A stretch of DNA of 64,000 nt, taken from Phoma sp. XZ068 (taxonomy: Eukaryota; Ascomycota; Dothideomycetes; Pleosporales; Didymellaceae). Shown here piece by piece: positions 1 to 12,527 of this stretch. The DNA lies in contig RBKR01000001.1 in NCBI GenBank assembly GCA_004835665.1, positions 1,860,001-1,924,000 of the forward strand, written 5' to 3'. The notes beneath the pieces are model-generated. The model had not been told where the DNA came from. It ran no database searches and was given only the letters and a program-made list of their open reading frames with translations. The position numbers and the translations under genes were made by a program. Within the stretch, counting starts at the first letter, position 1. Every line of letters begins with the position of its first letter.

Positions 1-349
1 ATAATAAGTTAGGTATACTTTCTTTTATAAGTTAGCTATATAACTAGCCCTTTGCTATAGTAAAGCTACTAGTAACTAAGGAGGCTTTTATAGAAAATAG
101 GGTAGACTTATAAAGGAAGAAGTTAAAAAGTATATCTTCTAATAGTAACCTTACTACTCTACTCTGCCTAAATATAAATAAACTACTAGCAGTAATCCTT
201 TTCTAGGAGGTTAGAGGTATTACTATTAGTAACTTAGTATTATAAAAGGATATAGGTTTACTATTATAGGCTATAATAAAAGAAATATTAGTATAACTAT
301 TAGTAAATATTAATATAAATATTACCCTAGACTTCCTAGAAGGCTCTAA

Positions 350-392
350 CTAATTAGTAGTTACTAGGTCTTACCTAGTAACTCCTAATTAG
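350..392. repeat. Palindrome P1 in C1 (20-nt arms, CTT loop)
   Basis: The arms CTAATTAGTAGTTACTAGGT and ACCTAGTAACTCCTAATTAG flank a 3-nt CTT loop with one mismatch. An inverted near-copy lies at 4717-4763, and both recur in C2 at 40010-40056 and 33775-33821, so the pair is a fixed part of family C flanking pol. Confidence 0.85.
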
Positions 393-1499
393 CTAGAGAT
401 ATATAGGGTAGCTACTAGCACAGATTCTTATCTCTAGAAGGCCTAGACTTATAACTAACCTAATAAATACTATCTACTTTTATCTAAGATAGTAAGGTTA
501 TAATATTTAGTAAAAGATTCTAGTAATATATAGGAGGACTAGAATCTAAGTAATAATATAGCTAAACTAAATAAGGTAGTTAGGTAGAAAATAGTTATAT
601 ACTAAGACTTGCTATTATACTAGGCCTATATTAGAGACTATAGAGTTAGTTACCTTATTAATACTAGGGCCTAGATAAACCTCCTTTAATTTAGTACCTG
701 CTAAGCCTTAGGCCTTACTTATAAGGAGATAGATTAAGACTTAGATAAGAGTATAGTAATAGTAAATAGTAGTATTAATCTATTTATTAGAACTGTATAG
801 AATATTCCTATTAAAGTAGAAGAAGTAGTAATAATAACCTATTTCTAAATTATATAAAACCTAATAAGATTTATTATTCTTAGAATACTCTAGTGCTTAG
901 CTGCCTAGCTAGCTATCTAGTATAATATATTTAGATAAGCTTTATATAGAATCCTTTCTAATAATAGAAGAAGAAATACTTCTTTTATTACTTTTAACTC
1001 TATACTCTACTACTCTAATAATACTAAGAGTAAATAAAGAAAAGACTAAAGGGTCCTTATATTAGGGGTAAGGACCTAGCTAAAAATAAGACTTTATACT
1101 AGTTAATATACTTAGTAGCTATAGTTAGTTATAAGTTACTTTATATAAACTCTAGTACTAGCTCTAAGGAAGCTAGACCTAACCTATTCTCCTATATAGA
1201 TTAGTTATTATTAAAATAGATTTCTAAAAGTAGAGATCTAAACTAAACCTATATAGATAAAGAATACCTATAGCTTATATTAGAGACTATAAGGCCCTTC
1301 TTATACCTAACAGGACTTTAAGTAACTAATAAAGGCTTCTAATCTATAAGCCTAGAGGTTTATATATTATATAAATAAGTAGAGATAAAGGTTTACCTAG
1401 TTAATAAGCCTAGAGAAGTAACACTAATAAGGCTAGAAAGAGAGGATTAGAAATAGATAGCTATTAAGAAGTAACTACTTATTTAGAGTCTCTAACTAC

Positions 1500-4400
1500 T
1501 AGATATTAGTCTATTTAACTATATATTTAAAGTAAGGCATGCCCTCTTCTCTTAAGGTATATATTTTAACCTAGAAAGGCTAGCTACCTAGAAGTTTAGG
1601 GACATACTACATCTAAAAAAAAAAGATATATTTAGAAAGATAATTCTAAACTATAAAGCTGCTATTACTTTTACCTTTTAGAAATCTAGAAGAATATAAG
1701 AAGATATAATACTACTATACTAAGTTTAAACTATCCTATATAAGGTATAGCAAGTCTAAATATTCTCTATAGCTAAAAGCTAGGAAGAGGAGCTTATTAA
1801 GATACTCCTAGAATATATTAACTAAGAGGTATTAGAAAGGTATAATAGTTAGTATTAAAATCCTTAGCACCTAGTTACTAAGAAAGATAAAGGGCTATAG
1901 TTTATAAATAATACTTAGTATATAAATAAAGTAACTCTATAGGATACTAGTACTCTACTAACTATAGATAAATTCTCTAAGCAATTTGCTAGATATAAGA
2001 TTATATTACTTATAGACTTCTTTTCTAGATATAATTAAATTACCTTATATAAGGATAGCTAAGATATAATAGTAGTTATAATACTTATTAGTCTGCTATA
2101 CTTCTGCACTTTAGTATAAGAAGCTACTAACTTAGTTACTATCTTCTAGAGAATAATAATAAAAATACTTAAGGACTATTAGCTATATACTATACTATTT
2201 TTAGATAATATTACCTATAGTAGACTAAAGATAGATTATAATAATAAGGAGGTGCTACTAGGTATAAGAAAGTTTATTCTAGAGTATACTTAATAACTAA
2301 ACTAGGTACTTACTAATATTAAATAAGCTAGAGCTATAGTTTTAGGAAAGAAGTATTACTAAGGCTATAATAGGCTTAATATTATAGGTTATAAAGTAAC
2401 TAGTAATAGTAGGCTACTAAATAAGAATAAGGTAGTAAAGATTTTAAACTAGCCTAGCTATTAAAATATATAAGAAGTTTAGATATTTATAGGTATCTAT
2501 ATCTATTATTAAATCTAGGTATAATTATTCTTCTAGAAAGTAAGACTACTATTTAACTTACTAAAAGATAATACTAAATAGAAATAGGGACCTATTAAGT
2601 AGGCTATAATAGATACTATAAAAGTATATATTACTAGCGCCCTAGCCCTTATAACTATAGACTATAAAAGTAGTATACTTATCTACCTTTTAGTAGACTC
2701 TAGTAAAGATAGTATAGAAGCTGTCTTAGAATAAGTAGGTTATAATAGCTAATGCTACCCCTATAGGTTTAAAAGCACTTTATAGTTAAAAGATTAGAGC
2801 TAATAGTACTTAACTAAACTTAAGTATAAGGTAGTAGTTTAGGCTCTAAAGAAGTTCTAGATATAGCTATATAGAGTATACTTTATTATTAAAATAGATA
2901 CTAAAATACTTATTATATAACTAAATAGGTCTTCTATAGACCTGCTAGGTTCTATTATAAATAAGTAGCTTACCTTAATCTTGCTATAAGACTTTAAGAT
3001 AAAATATATATTAGAAAAGAAGAATATTATTATAGATACTCTATTAAGGTACTCTAAACTAGAAGGCTAGAAAAACTCTAAGAAACTAGATTTAGATATA
3101 GAGAGATTTGTTAATAACCTAATTACTAATATAGAAGAGAGTATAACTTAAACTAGAATCTTATTAAAAGAATATTTATAGGACTCTAAAAATATTATAA
3201 TCTTCCTATATATGCTCTAAATACTATATAAACTAGGCTAGAAATAAGTAAGGGCCTAGAAGAAGAGGGCTATAAACTACTTTAAATAAGATAGAGTGCT
3301 GTTCTAGAAGACTTCTAGAAATATAGCTATTTAATAAGTTATTAATAATACTAACCTATAAATAGCTGCTATATAGAAGATATACTAAACTATAGGCTAC
3401 TAAGGTATAAATACTATCTACTCTATTATAGCTTAATAGTACTAGTAGGAAGACATATACTAATATATAAAAACTACTATTAATATATACCTAGAATGCT
3501 AGTTGCGCTTAGCAAAGTAGATAGTAGATATAATAATAAATACCTATATATATACCTTGTAGGAAACAGTTGCTATAGATATTATCTATATACTAATATA
3601 TAAAGAATATAAATATCTAGTTATTATATAAGAGTACTTAAGTAGGTAGGTTAAAGCTTAAGCTTTGCTAAATAACTAATCTAGTATAGTTACTAAATTC
3701 TTATATAAGGATATTATCTATTATTAGAGTATAACAAGATAATTACTTATTAATAGAGGGCTAGACTTTATAGATATAGTAAAGAAGCTTGCCTTAGTAT
3801 ATAATATAAAGAGAGTTTAAGTATCTGCCTATAATCTATAGGCTATAGGGAAGGTAGAAGGTAGATATAAGCCTATTATTAATACTCTTACTAAACTTAA
3901 TAGCCTATAGGTAGATAACCTTCTAACTGTTCTGCTAGCAGACTAGATCTTAATATAATTAATAGGCTATTTAGTATACTAACTAGTAACTAGGCAGAAC
4001 TCTATCCTTCTAATTAACTTTTTAATCTTAATATAGTAAACCTTGCTATACTAAGTAGTTAAAAATAGAACTAATTTACTTTTAATATAAGTAATATAGC
4101 TTAACTTAAGAGATTAATTTATAAAGAACTTAATATCCTAGACTAAGCGTCTCTAGCTTAGTAAGAAGGAATACTAGAATAACTATAAAAAGATCTAGAA
4201 TAGAGAGTTTATACTAGATAATCTAGTCCTGCTATAGAACTTAGTAAGAGATATTAATATATTAAGAGCTTAGAAGCTCTTAAAAAGGTAGCTTAGCCTA
4301 TATAAAGTCTCCCTGTATAGAATATCTACTCTATAGGGCATATATATATTAAAAGACCTTAATAGTATAGAAATACTCTATATAGTGCCTAGATAGAGAC

Positions 4401-4620
4401 TAAAGCTATTTATTTAATAAATAAGAGATAATATTAATATAGAGTATTAAGGTCTACTAAAGATATAGCCTAAATAGATTATAGGTCTAACCTAGGATAA
4501 AAGGCTAGTAGACTTAAGGGCTGCTATCCTATATATTAAACTCTAGTTACTTATATAAAAAGAATATAACCTCTATAAATACTATAATATAGATACCTCT
4601 AACTCCTTATTATAACTATA
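1500..4620 (+). pseudogene. C1 pol remnant: reverse transcriptase, RNase H, integrase
   Basis: Reading TAG/TAA as former CAG/CAA (RIP) gives a recognisable Ty3-type Pol. Near 1870-2280 the RT has a 'LVTKKDKGL' strand, 'LIDFF', 'LVQEATN' and the catalytic box read as FLDN at about 2195-2210 (FLDD ancestrally). RNase H follows at about 2640-3060 with 'YPYRFKST' and 'ALKKF'. Integrase runs at about 3490-4000, with a 'AIDIIYI' strand and the 'GKVEGRYKP' stretch typical of the core. Many stops and Asp-to-Asn, His-to-Tyr and Cys-to-Tyr changes make it non-functional. Its counterpart in C2 is about 35785-38900. Confidence 0.75.
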
Positions 4621-4716
4621 AGCCTAGGATAGACTCTTATATAGAAGAGAAGGTTAAACTTAATATTAGTATTATATTATACTAGTCTATGCTAGTAGTT
4701 ACTTAAAAATAAATCT

Positions 4717-4763
4717 AGCTAATTAGGAGTTGCTAGGTAAGACCTAGTAACTACTAATTAGCT
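4717..4763. repeat. Palindrome P2 in C1 (inverted relative to P1)
   Basis: Near-perfect 47-bp palindrome with an AAG loop. It is the reverse complement of the 350-392 palindrome apart from one or two transitions, and sits just downstream of the integrase ghost. Confidence 0.85.
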
Positions 4764-5717
4764 AACTCTACTAATATTTTAGACCTGCTAAAGGCTAGTA
4801 ATAATAGAGGTATAGAGTAAAAGTTAAAAAGAGTAGTAAAAATATAGGTAGGTAGTAAAGGAGCACGCAGCTGCCTAGTACTCTACCTTAATATATACTT
4901 AATAAACCCTATACCTTAACTTTCTTCTCTAATTGCTAGTTAACTTAATAACTTAAATATTTAAGTAACTTAGTATATTAAGTACTTTAGAATAAATACT
5001 AGGCAAGTAATAATATTATTAGACTTTTTAAGTATTATGCTGTGCCTACTTCCTAGCTAATCTAGTAAAGCATATTTCTTATAGCTAGAAATTAAGAAAG
5101 CTATTAGCAGAGCTAATATTACTAGTATTAGTTCTAACTCTATACTATACTTATAAGATACTATAGTTACTTAGTTTATATTATATATTATATAAGGTAA
5201 CCTGCTAGATTGCTAAGACCTTTTAGAGTCCTAGACTTCTATAGCTATTATAGAATTTAATAAAGTAGTATCTATTATATACTTTATAGCTATAATAGTA
5301 AGTAACTCTTCTAAGCTAGTTACCTAATATAGAGGTATAAAGAACTTTAAAGTATACTTCCTTATAGTAGAAGTTATAATTAACTATAGCTAGAAGCAGA
5401 TAGATAAAGCTTCCTAGGTACTTTATAATATCTAAGATAACCTAGAGGGGGTATATATCCTATTAGATATTATTACACTATATAGCTATTTAATATTAGT
5501 TAAACAGCAGAGCCTAACTAATATCTAGTTCTGCTTAAATTAAATTAAACCTTCTTTACTAGTATAATTTGTTAATTCTACTATCTATTAATGCCTTCTT
5601 AATAAATAATAATTTAAGAGTAAGTTTATTATATTATCTAACTAGTATAACACTTGCAAAGTAATTAAGAACCTTAAAGTAACTATATAGGTCTTTGTTA
5701 AGAATAACATGTATAAG
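4764..5717 (+). pseudogene. C1 accessory region, 5' part (upstream of B1)
   Basis: This AT-rich sequence continues family C after pol. Frames with only RIP-type stops appear from about 5060, for example around 'TIQVFVKNN' just before B1. The counterpart in C2 is split by element D at 26075/33481. It joins across B1 to the accessory sequence at 12528-15240. I see no recognisable domain in this 5' part. Confidence 0.45.
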
Positions 5718-6202
5718 TATTAAGGTTATAAACTAAGTAAAGCTTATAAATACTTCTAAGGTTAGTTCTCTAGGATAAGTACTAGTATAGGAAGGGGTTA
5801 GTATAGATGCCTAGTAAAACACTATAATAACTATAGGGTTAATAATAAGTAGTATAGATAGTTAATCTGTCTAGCTTAAAAGTTAGGTTAAGTTCTAATA
5901 ATAAAGTTAATTAATAAGGTTAAATATAATACTATAAGGGCAGTATTCTTATTTACTATATACTAAGAAGTGTCCTATATTTCTTATAATATTCTATAAA
6001 GTTCTATAGGAGGCCCTATAGTTTCTATAAGTAGTTTATAGTTTCTATAGAATATATATATAGTATCTTATACTATCTTATACTCTTGGTATAGTTTATT
6101 TCTATAGGATTATAGGATGTTATATAGCCTTCTTAGCCCTGCACTATTAATCTATAACTATAACTTTGTTTATACTATACCTCTTCCTCTAAGATTATAA
6201 TA
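5718..6202 (-). repeat. B1 3' LTR (left)
   Basis: Direct repeat of 12043-12527, 485 bp, starting TATTAAGGTTATAAAC and ending AAGATTATAATA on the + strand. Confidence 0.93.
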
Positions 6203-6880
6203 CTATCCTCTTTCTTTATAGTTTATATCCTTATAAACTAATAAATAGTTTTCTAAAGTACCTAAGCTTAACACACAATAGGAACCTAAATTAATAATAT
6301 TAGATATCTTGCTATAGTTGCCTGCAAGTACTATATAAAGAAGAACTTGCCTTATAAGATATCTTTATTATATAAGAAGTATAGGAATTATAAATATAAT
6401 AGAATAAAGAAGTGTAAGCCTATAGATTTACCTATTCCTAACTTCTCTAAAATTAATAATAAGATATTATATCTAGAAGAAATAGAAGACAAGGCTGCTA
6501 AAGCTAAGGAAGCTATAATAGCTGCCTTATAGGCTACCTACGCTAAATTAAATAGGGTATATAAATAAAAGAAATTTCTAAAGTATTATAAATAATAATA
6601 GTTTAATATAAGTGCCTAATTTATTAAGGATATAGAGTACTTAGAGTAACAAGAGTTATTACTTAATAATATTACTATGCTTAAGAATAGGTTAATACCT
6701 AGTTTGCTTATACTAGACTAGGTAATATATTCTCCTTCTTTAGACTCTAATACTGCTAATACTAGTATAACAGCTAGTAGTAGTTTATAAGGTTTATTAA
6801 TAGTTCCTATATATTTTCTAAGTTAGGATATCCTAACTACTTAACTAGGTATTTATCCTTATATCCTTTTTTTTAATATT
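6203..6880 (+). pseudogene. Antisense accessory ORF ghost in B1, Cys-rich then coiled coil
   Basis: Between the 3' LTR and the end of pol, the strand opposite to pol reads as a protein interrupted only by RIP-type stops. A 61-codon open stretch (6347-6532) contains 'NRIKKCKPIDLPIPNFSKIN' and then a charged, Ala/Lys/Glu-rich probable coiled coil. The N-terminal part reads C-x2-Y-x6-Y-x8-Y-x2-Y-x7-C. As RIP turns TGY (Cys) into TAY (Tyr), the ancestor was probably a C-x2-C-x6-C...C-x2-C-x7-C zinc-binding protein. Similar small Cys-rich, coiled-coil proteins are common uncharacterised predictions in fungal genomes. Position and polarity match the antisense gene of element D. Confidence 0.55.
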
Positions 6881-9800
6881 ATATTATTTTTTTAACTTTC
6901 TACTTAGTTTCTTTCTTAACCTAGTAGTAAAAGTCCTTCTAGATTAGTATATTAGGATCTGCTAGTTCTAATAGTAATATATAGAATATAGGGTGTATTC
7001 TAGTATCCTATAGTAGTTTAAGTTAATAGTTTATAGAGCTAATTTGCCTAGAAATAAAAAATAGTCTAACCTTAATATAATCTAGTTTTTTTATTAGTCT
7101 TTATATTTATAAGTTTTTTATAAGAAGATAGACTTTATCCCCCTCTTTTAGCTAAGGTGCTGTTTTTCTTTTCTAATTAATATAAGAGATTGCTTGTTAC
7201 TAAGCTTTATTAATATTTTTAAGTAATTTCTAGTATACTTTCTTTAGTCTTTATACTAAGGTTATTGCTAAATCTATTTAGATATTACTATTAAGAGATC
7301 TTATAAAGAGATTTAGATATCTTCTATAATTTATAAAGAACAGCGTTGTGCCTATTACTTCTAATAATTTATTATTATATATAATCTATACTATAGGTAA
7401 TAGTAAGACCTAGTTATCTTGCTTCTAGTTACTATATATTCTTAAGTATATTTCTATAGTCTAATTTATTCTTTCTGTCTGTCTATCTATTTACAGGTAA
7501 TATATAGTTAATAGCTTTTTCTTAGTACTAATAGCTACTATAAGCGTAGTCTAATAGTTTAATATAAAGAGCTTATCTCTATTGCTAATAATTAATTCTA
7601 GTATACTATAGTAACAGATAATCCTATCTAGAAACACTTATATAAGCTGCTCTATAGTATAACTATATTAAAATAGTATTATTTCTGCTACTTTAGTAAA
7701 CCTATCTACTATAATAAAGATTAAGTTATAGGTATATTCTATAATAGGGTCCTTAGAGATAGGTAGTTATATAATAAAATCTATTATAATATTTGTCTAT
7801 AGTGCTGTTAGTAGCTCTATTGCTTATATTTCTCTATACTTTACATATATACTATACTTATTCTATTAGTAATTAATATAGTTCTTAATAAACTTAGTAA
7901 CCTTGCCCTTTATATAGCTAAACTTATAGTATTGTCTAATAAGTTCTATTATTTATATTATACTAGGGTGTCTATAAAGTAGGTTATTATAATAATAGCT
8001 TATAATTTTATTCTCTAATTTCTCTAGTACCTTTATAGGTATATACTATTCCTATTAAACTTATATTATATTATTAAGCTGCTAAGATAGTCCTAATAAC
8101 CTATCTTTATTAACTCTAAGTATAGCAAACTAATTAATAGTTTTTTCTCTAGCTAGATTATGTTGTCTGCTAAGTATATTAGCTCTACTATTATCTTTTC
8201 CTAGAGTATATAGTATCTTAAACTTATATTATTCTAATAGCTTAGACTAGTATACTTATTATTAGTTAAGTGTCTTAGTAGTAGTAAAGTGTACTAGGTT
8301 CTTATAGTTAGTATAAATAGTAAGTTCTAAGTAACTTTCTGCGTAGATTCTCTAATATTCTAGGGCTAATATAATAGCTAGTAACTCCTTATTATATATA
8401 TTATATTACTTCTCTAGTTCTAAGAACTTCCTAGAGTAGTAGATAATTAAGTACTATTATCTATCTTGTTCTTATATAGCGCAAGCTCCTAATACTAAAT
8501 CTAAAGTATCTATCTTAATTTAAAGTAGCTTTCTACTCTTAAATATAATTATTATAGGTAGCTTAATATAGAACTATTTAAGTAACTAGAAAGTATCTTC
8601 TTATACTTGTTCCTACTTAAATAGTATATTCTTCTATATAAGCTTTATAAGTAGTAAGGCCTTAAGTAAATAGTCCTTAATAAAGTGTTAGTTAAAGTTA
8701 ATAAATCCTAGAAATTCCTAAATTCTCTTAAAGGAAGTAGGAGTTAGCTAATTCTTTATAACTTAAATCTTTATTTTACTTATCTTAACTTTATACCTTT
8801 TTATAATATAGCTAAGAAATTTTACTTCTTCCTTATACTATTTATATTTCTTAGGTTTAAGTTAAAGATCTACCTTTCTAAGGCATTCTAATACTTCTCT
8901 AATATAGTAAATATATTCTTTTAGTATTACTAAATATACTAGAATATTATTAAGGTATACTACTACTATAATATCTAAGTACGCTCTTAATATATTATTA
9001 ATAAGGGCCTAATATATAGCTAGTGTATTAGTAAGCCTAAATAGCATTACTAAATACTTAAAGTAACTATAGCATGTTTTAAATACAGTCTTCTATTCTT
9101 TACCTTTCTTTATATATATAAGGTTATATGCTCTGCGTAGATTAAGTATAGTAAAGTATTATACTCTAGATAACTAATTCTATAATTCCTTAATATTTAG
9201 TAATAGATACTAATTCTTAATTATAATATTATTAAGTTTCTAGTAGTTAATATATATTTATAGTTTACTATCTTTCTTTAGTACAAAGAGGACTAGAAAT
9301 CCTACTAGTAATTCTAATTCTTATATAAATTCTTTCTTAAGGTTCTTATTAATATATTTCTTAAGTATACTAAGTTTCTTCTTAGACATTCTATATATAG
9401 GCCTAAAAGGCAGTTCTTTTTCTTCCTAGAGCCTAATCTTATAATCTTAGAGTTTATACTATAGTAATACTTTTATAGTCTTCTTATTATAGAAGAGTTC
9501 TATATAACTCTTATATTTATCTAGGATATTAGGAGGTACACTATTCTTCTCTTTAACTATTACTTTATAACTAGTAGGGTGTTCTATATCTATATAGTTA
9601 ACTACTCTATCTTAGTATATCTTATATATTAAAGAGATATTATTAATCTTTTTTTTATCTACTAGTTATATTATAAACTATACAGGCTATAATATAGTAG
9701 TGCTATATCTATATTAACTTAGTAAAAGCTATTAATTCTTCTAATTAATATCTAGATTATGCTTTCTTAACTATAGAAGTTCTAATATAATATTATAAGT

Positions 9801-10200
9801 AGCTATTCTAAAAGTATCTAGGGTTATTTTCTTATAGTATTTATAGATCTAGAGGGGTACTATAGTTACTTTATATATAATCTTAGATTCCTTAGGTATT
9901 AGTTCTCTATTAGCTACTCTAAGTAGGTAAGGTGTTATCTTCTAGGTAGAGTATAGTCTAGCTAGCTATACTGCTCTTAAAGAGATATAATTAGACTATA
10001 CTCTAGAGTTTAAGAGTACCTTTATCTATCTTCTATTTACCTTAATAGGTAACTTAATTAGTTAGTAATTACTTTTAATACTATTAATAGATTAATCCCT
10101 AGCGCCTACTAGCACTGCCCTAAAAAAGAATTTTCTTATCTAAAGCTATTACTTTACTTCTTTCCTTTATAAGTCTTATAGTAGGGGTTAAGGTAGGTCT
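6881..10200 (-). pseudogene. B1 pol remnant: protease, RT, RNase H, integrase
   Basis: On the reverse strand the protease site reads 'VLLNSRVQSNYIS' (LIDSGAQSN-type, Asp to Asn by RIP) near 10000-10025. RT follows with 'KNQYLLLNIKEL', 'LNLRRAYNL' and the catalytic box as YLNN near 8945-8965 (YLDD ancestrally), then 'FLSYII' and 'FLGFINFN'. RNase H lies near 8.2-8.6 kb and integrase from about 8.0 to 7.0 kb. Stops and catalytic Asp-to-Asn substitutions show that it is dead. Confidence 0.75.
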
Positions 10201-10849
10201 GCTAATACTAATTAAAGTATTACTTATTTACTACTAGTCCTTATTATCTATACTTAGACTTATTCTAGCTAGGAAAGTATTAGTTATTATGTTTATCTAT
10301 TAGGTATAGTATATAGTAGTTTTCTTTATAATCTTTCTATTATAGTTTATATAGATATCTCTTTAGAAATTATCTTAAATTAAGCTTTTCTAAGTAATAT
10401 GTCTAGTAACTATTATAGTAGTATACTGTCTATAATAATACTTTATAGTATAGATTTCTTAGGTCTAGGCTATAATTAGGTTCTAGGTAATTATTATCCT
10501 AGTTCTAATATACTTCTAGTTAATAATACTGTTAGTATTCCTTATATAACTTATTATACTAATTTTCTTTATTATTATCTACCTTAATAGAAGAGATAAT
10601 TAAGTCTTAGTATAATTTAGTATAGGCTTTATTATTAGCTTTCTTAGCTTCTTGTTACTTATATTCTTAATAATATATATTATATTATACTCTATATTGT
10701 GCTGTAGTAGAACATGCTAACTTATTCTAATCTTTATTATCTTCTAGGTATTATCTAAGTAGCTATAGTATATTATCTTTAGTATTAGGTGTCTAGGTTA
10801 CTCTAGGTCTATAGTATAATATTATAGATATACTAGAAGCTTCTAGGAG

Positions 10850-12000
10850 TTTAAGATATTTCTCTCTTAATATCTATATAATTATAGTTTTATAGCTATA
10901 AGGGTGTTTATATACCTATAATCTCTTAGGTGCTAGTTTATATATAACCTCTAGTTTAATATCTTTATTATATCCTAACTCTAGATTCTCTATAAGTTGT
11001 CTAATTTTGTTAGTAAGAATCTCCTATTTATTACTAGTATCCTTGCTATCTAGCCTACTAGCTAATATATTAATCTATTAGAATACTTTATTCTAGTAAT
11101 AGTCTCTAGCAAAGTAGCCTAGTTTACTATAGTTATAACAGGTATTACCCTTATTACCCTTGTTATTGTTATGTCCCTTCTTTTTATTCTATTATAGTTT
11201 TATAGCTATTAGTCTCTTATTTATATTAGATAGGTCTATTACCTTAGGTCTATAGTACCTACTCTAAGTATTACTATAAATATAGTAACCTATATTAGGT
11301 TAGTAGTTATTTCTATAGTTACTATAATAAGTATAGTTATTCTATTAGTTATATTATAGTTAAGATAGCTAGCCTATAGCTTAAGTATATAGATTATTAT
11401 ATAGCTCTTATTAGAGCTTGTATAGTTTAATATTAAGGTTAATTACTATATTAATAAGGTTGTCTAAGGTTTTTATACTTGTGCTAGTGTATATTAGTTC
11501 TTTCTTTACCTTAGGCTTAAGTTCTTAATAAAATATTATAGTTAACATAGTGTTATTCTAGTCTATATTAGCTATAAGTTACTAGAACTTAGTAGTATAA
11601 TTAGTAGTAGATTAGGTTTAATAAATATATTAGATATCTTATCTAGTAATAGTAGGTTTGTTTAAGACTCTAAAGATTAGGTAGATCTTATTCTTAAAGG
11701 TATTAAAGTCTTCTATCTATATATTAACCTTATTAAGAGTGTTATTCTTACTATAGAGTTAAATAAAAGGTTTAATCTAGGTAAACGCTTTTTTATATAT
11801 ATAGCTTGCTACTAAGGTAACTCTCTTCTTGGCCTCTACCTTGTCTTCTTAGAATATAAAGAATAGGTCCTATTATATTAACTAGTTATCTAGCTTACTA
11901 TAGCCTCCCTTATAGAGATTAGGTTACTTAATATTAATAGTATTAGTAGTAATAGTTTCTTCTATTATATTAATATTAGAGTATAAGCTAGTAGAGGTAA
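10850..12000 (-). pseudogene. B1 gag remnant with zinc-knuckle ghost
   Basis: Reverse-strand reading gives a retrotransposon capsid-like region, with 'LDNQLIQ', 'DLFFIF' and 'DKVEAKKRVTLVASY' at about 11780-11930. It is followed near 11090-11150 by a CCHC knuckle in which one Cys remains and the others read as Tyr ('NTCYNYSKLGYFARDYY'). Gag packages the element RNA and forms the particle. Confidence 0.7.
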
Positions 12001-12042
12001 CTCTAGTTTCTAAAGTAGTACTTATTTTAGGGGTATTTAAAA

Positions 12043-12527
12043 TATTAAGGTTATAAACTAAGTAAAGCTTATAAATACTTTTAAGGTTAGTTCTCTAGAA
12101 TAAGTGCTAGTATAGAAGAGGGTTAGTATAGATACTTAGTAAAACACTATAACAACTATAGAGTTAATAATAAGTAGTATAGATAGTTAATCTGTCTAGC
12201 TTAAAAGTTAGGTTAAGTTCTAATAATAAAGTTAATTAATAAGGTTAAATATAATGCTATAAGGGCAGTGTTCCTATTTACTATATACTAAAGAGTATCC
12301 TATATTTCTTATAATATCCTATAAAGTCCTATAGGAGGCTCTATAGTTTCTATAAGTAGTTTATAGTTTCTATAGAATATATATATAGTGTCTTATACTA
12401 TCTTATACTCTTAGTATAGTTTGTTTCTATAGAATTGTAGGATATTATATAGCCTTTTTAGCCCTACACTGTTAATCTATAACTATAACTTTATTTATAC
12501 TATACTTCTTCCTCTAAGATTATAATA
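12043..12527 (-). repeat. B1 5' LTR (right)
   Basis: Direct repeat of 5718-6202, followed by the target duplication ATAAG (12528-12532). Confidence 0.93.

Larger units (their letters stand above)
5718..12527 (-). mobile_element. Complete Ty3/gypsy element B1 inserted in C1
   Basis: Two 485-bp LTRs bound a 6.8-kb RIP-mutated element read right to left, with gag near 10.9-12.0 kb and pol near 6.9-10.2 kb. The target duplication ATAAG is visible at 5713-5717 and 12528-12532, and C2 near 25425 gives the uninterrupted sequence (AATATATATAAGCCTAAG on the reverse strand). Read in coding orientation, the LTR ends TATTATAATC... and ...TTAATA are RIP-altered versions of TGTTATAATC and TTAACA. B1 is the reference copy for fragments B2, B3, B4 and B5. 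Confidence 0.92.

Noticed and set aside
6347..6532. 61-codon open frame as a small host gene
   Set aside because: It lies inside B1 and is the only undamaged stretch of a longer RIP-damaged antisense frame. I treat it as part of that element ORF.
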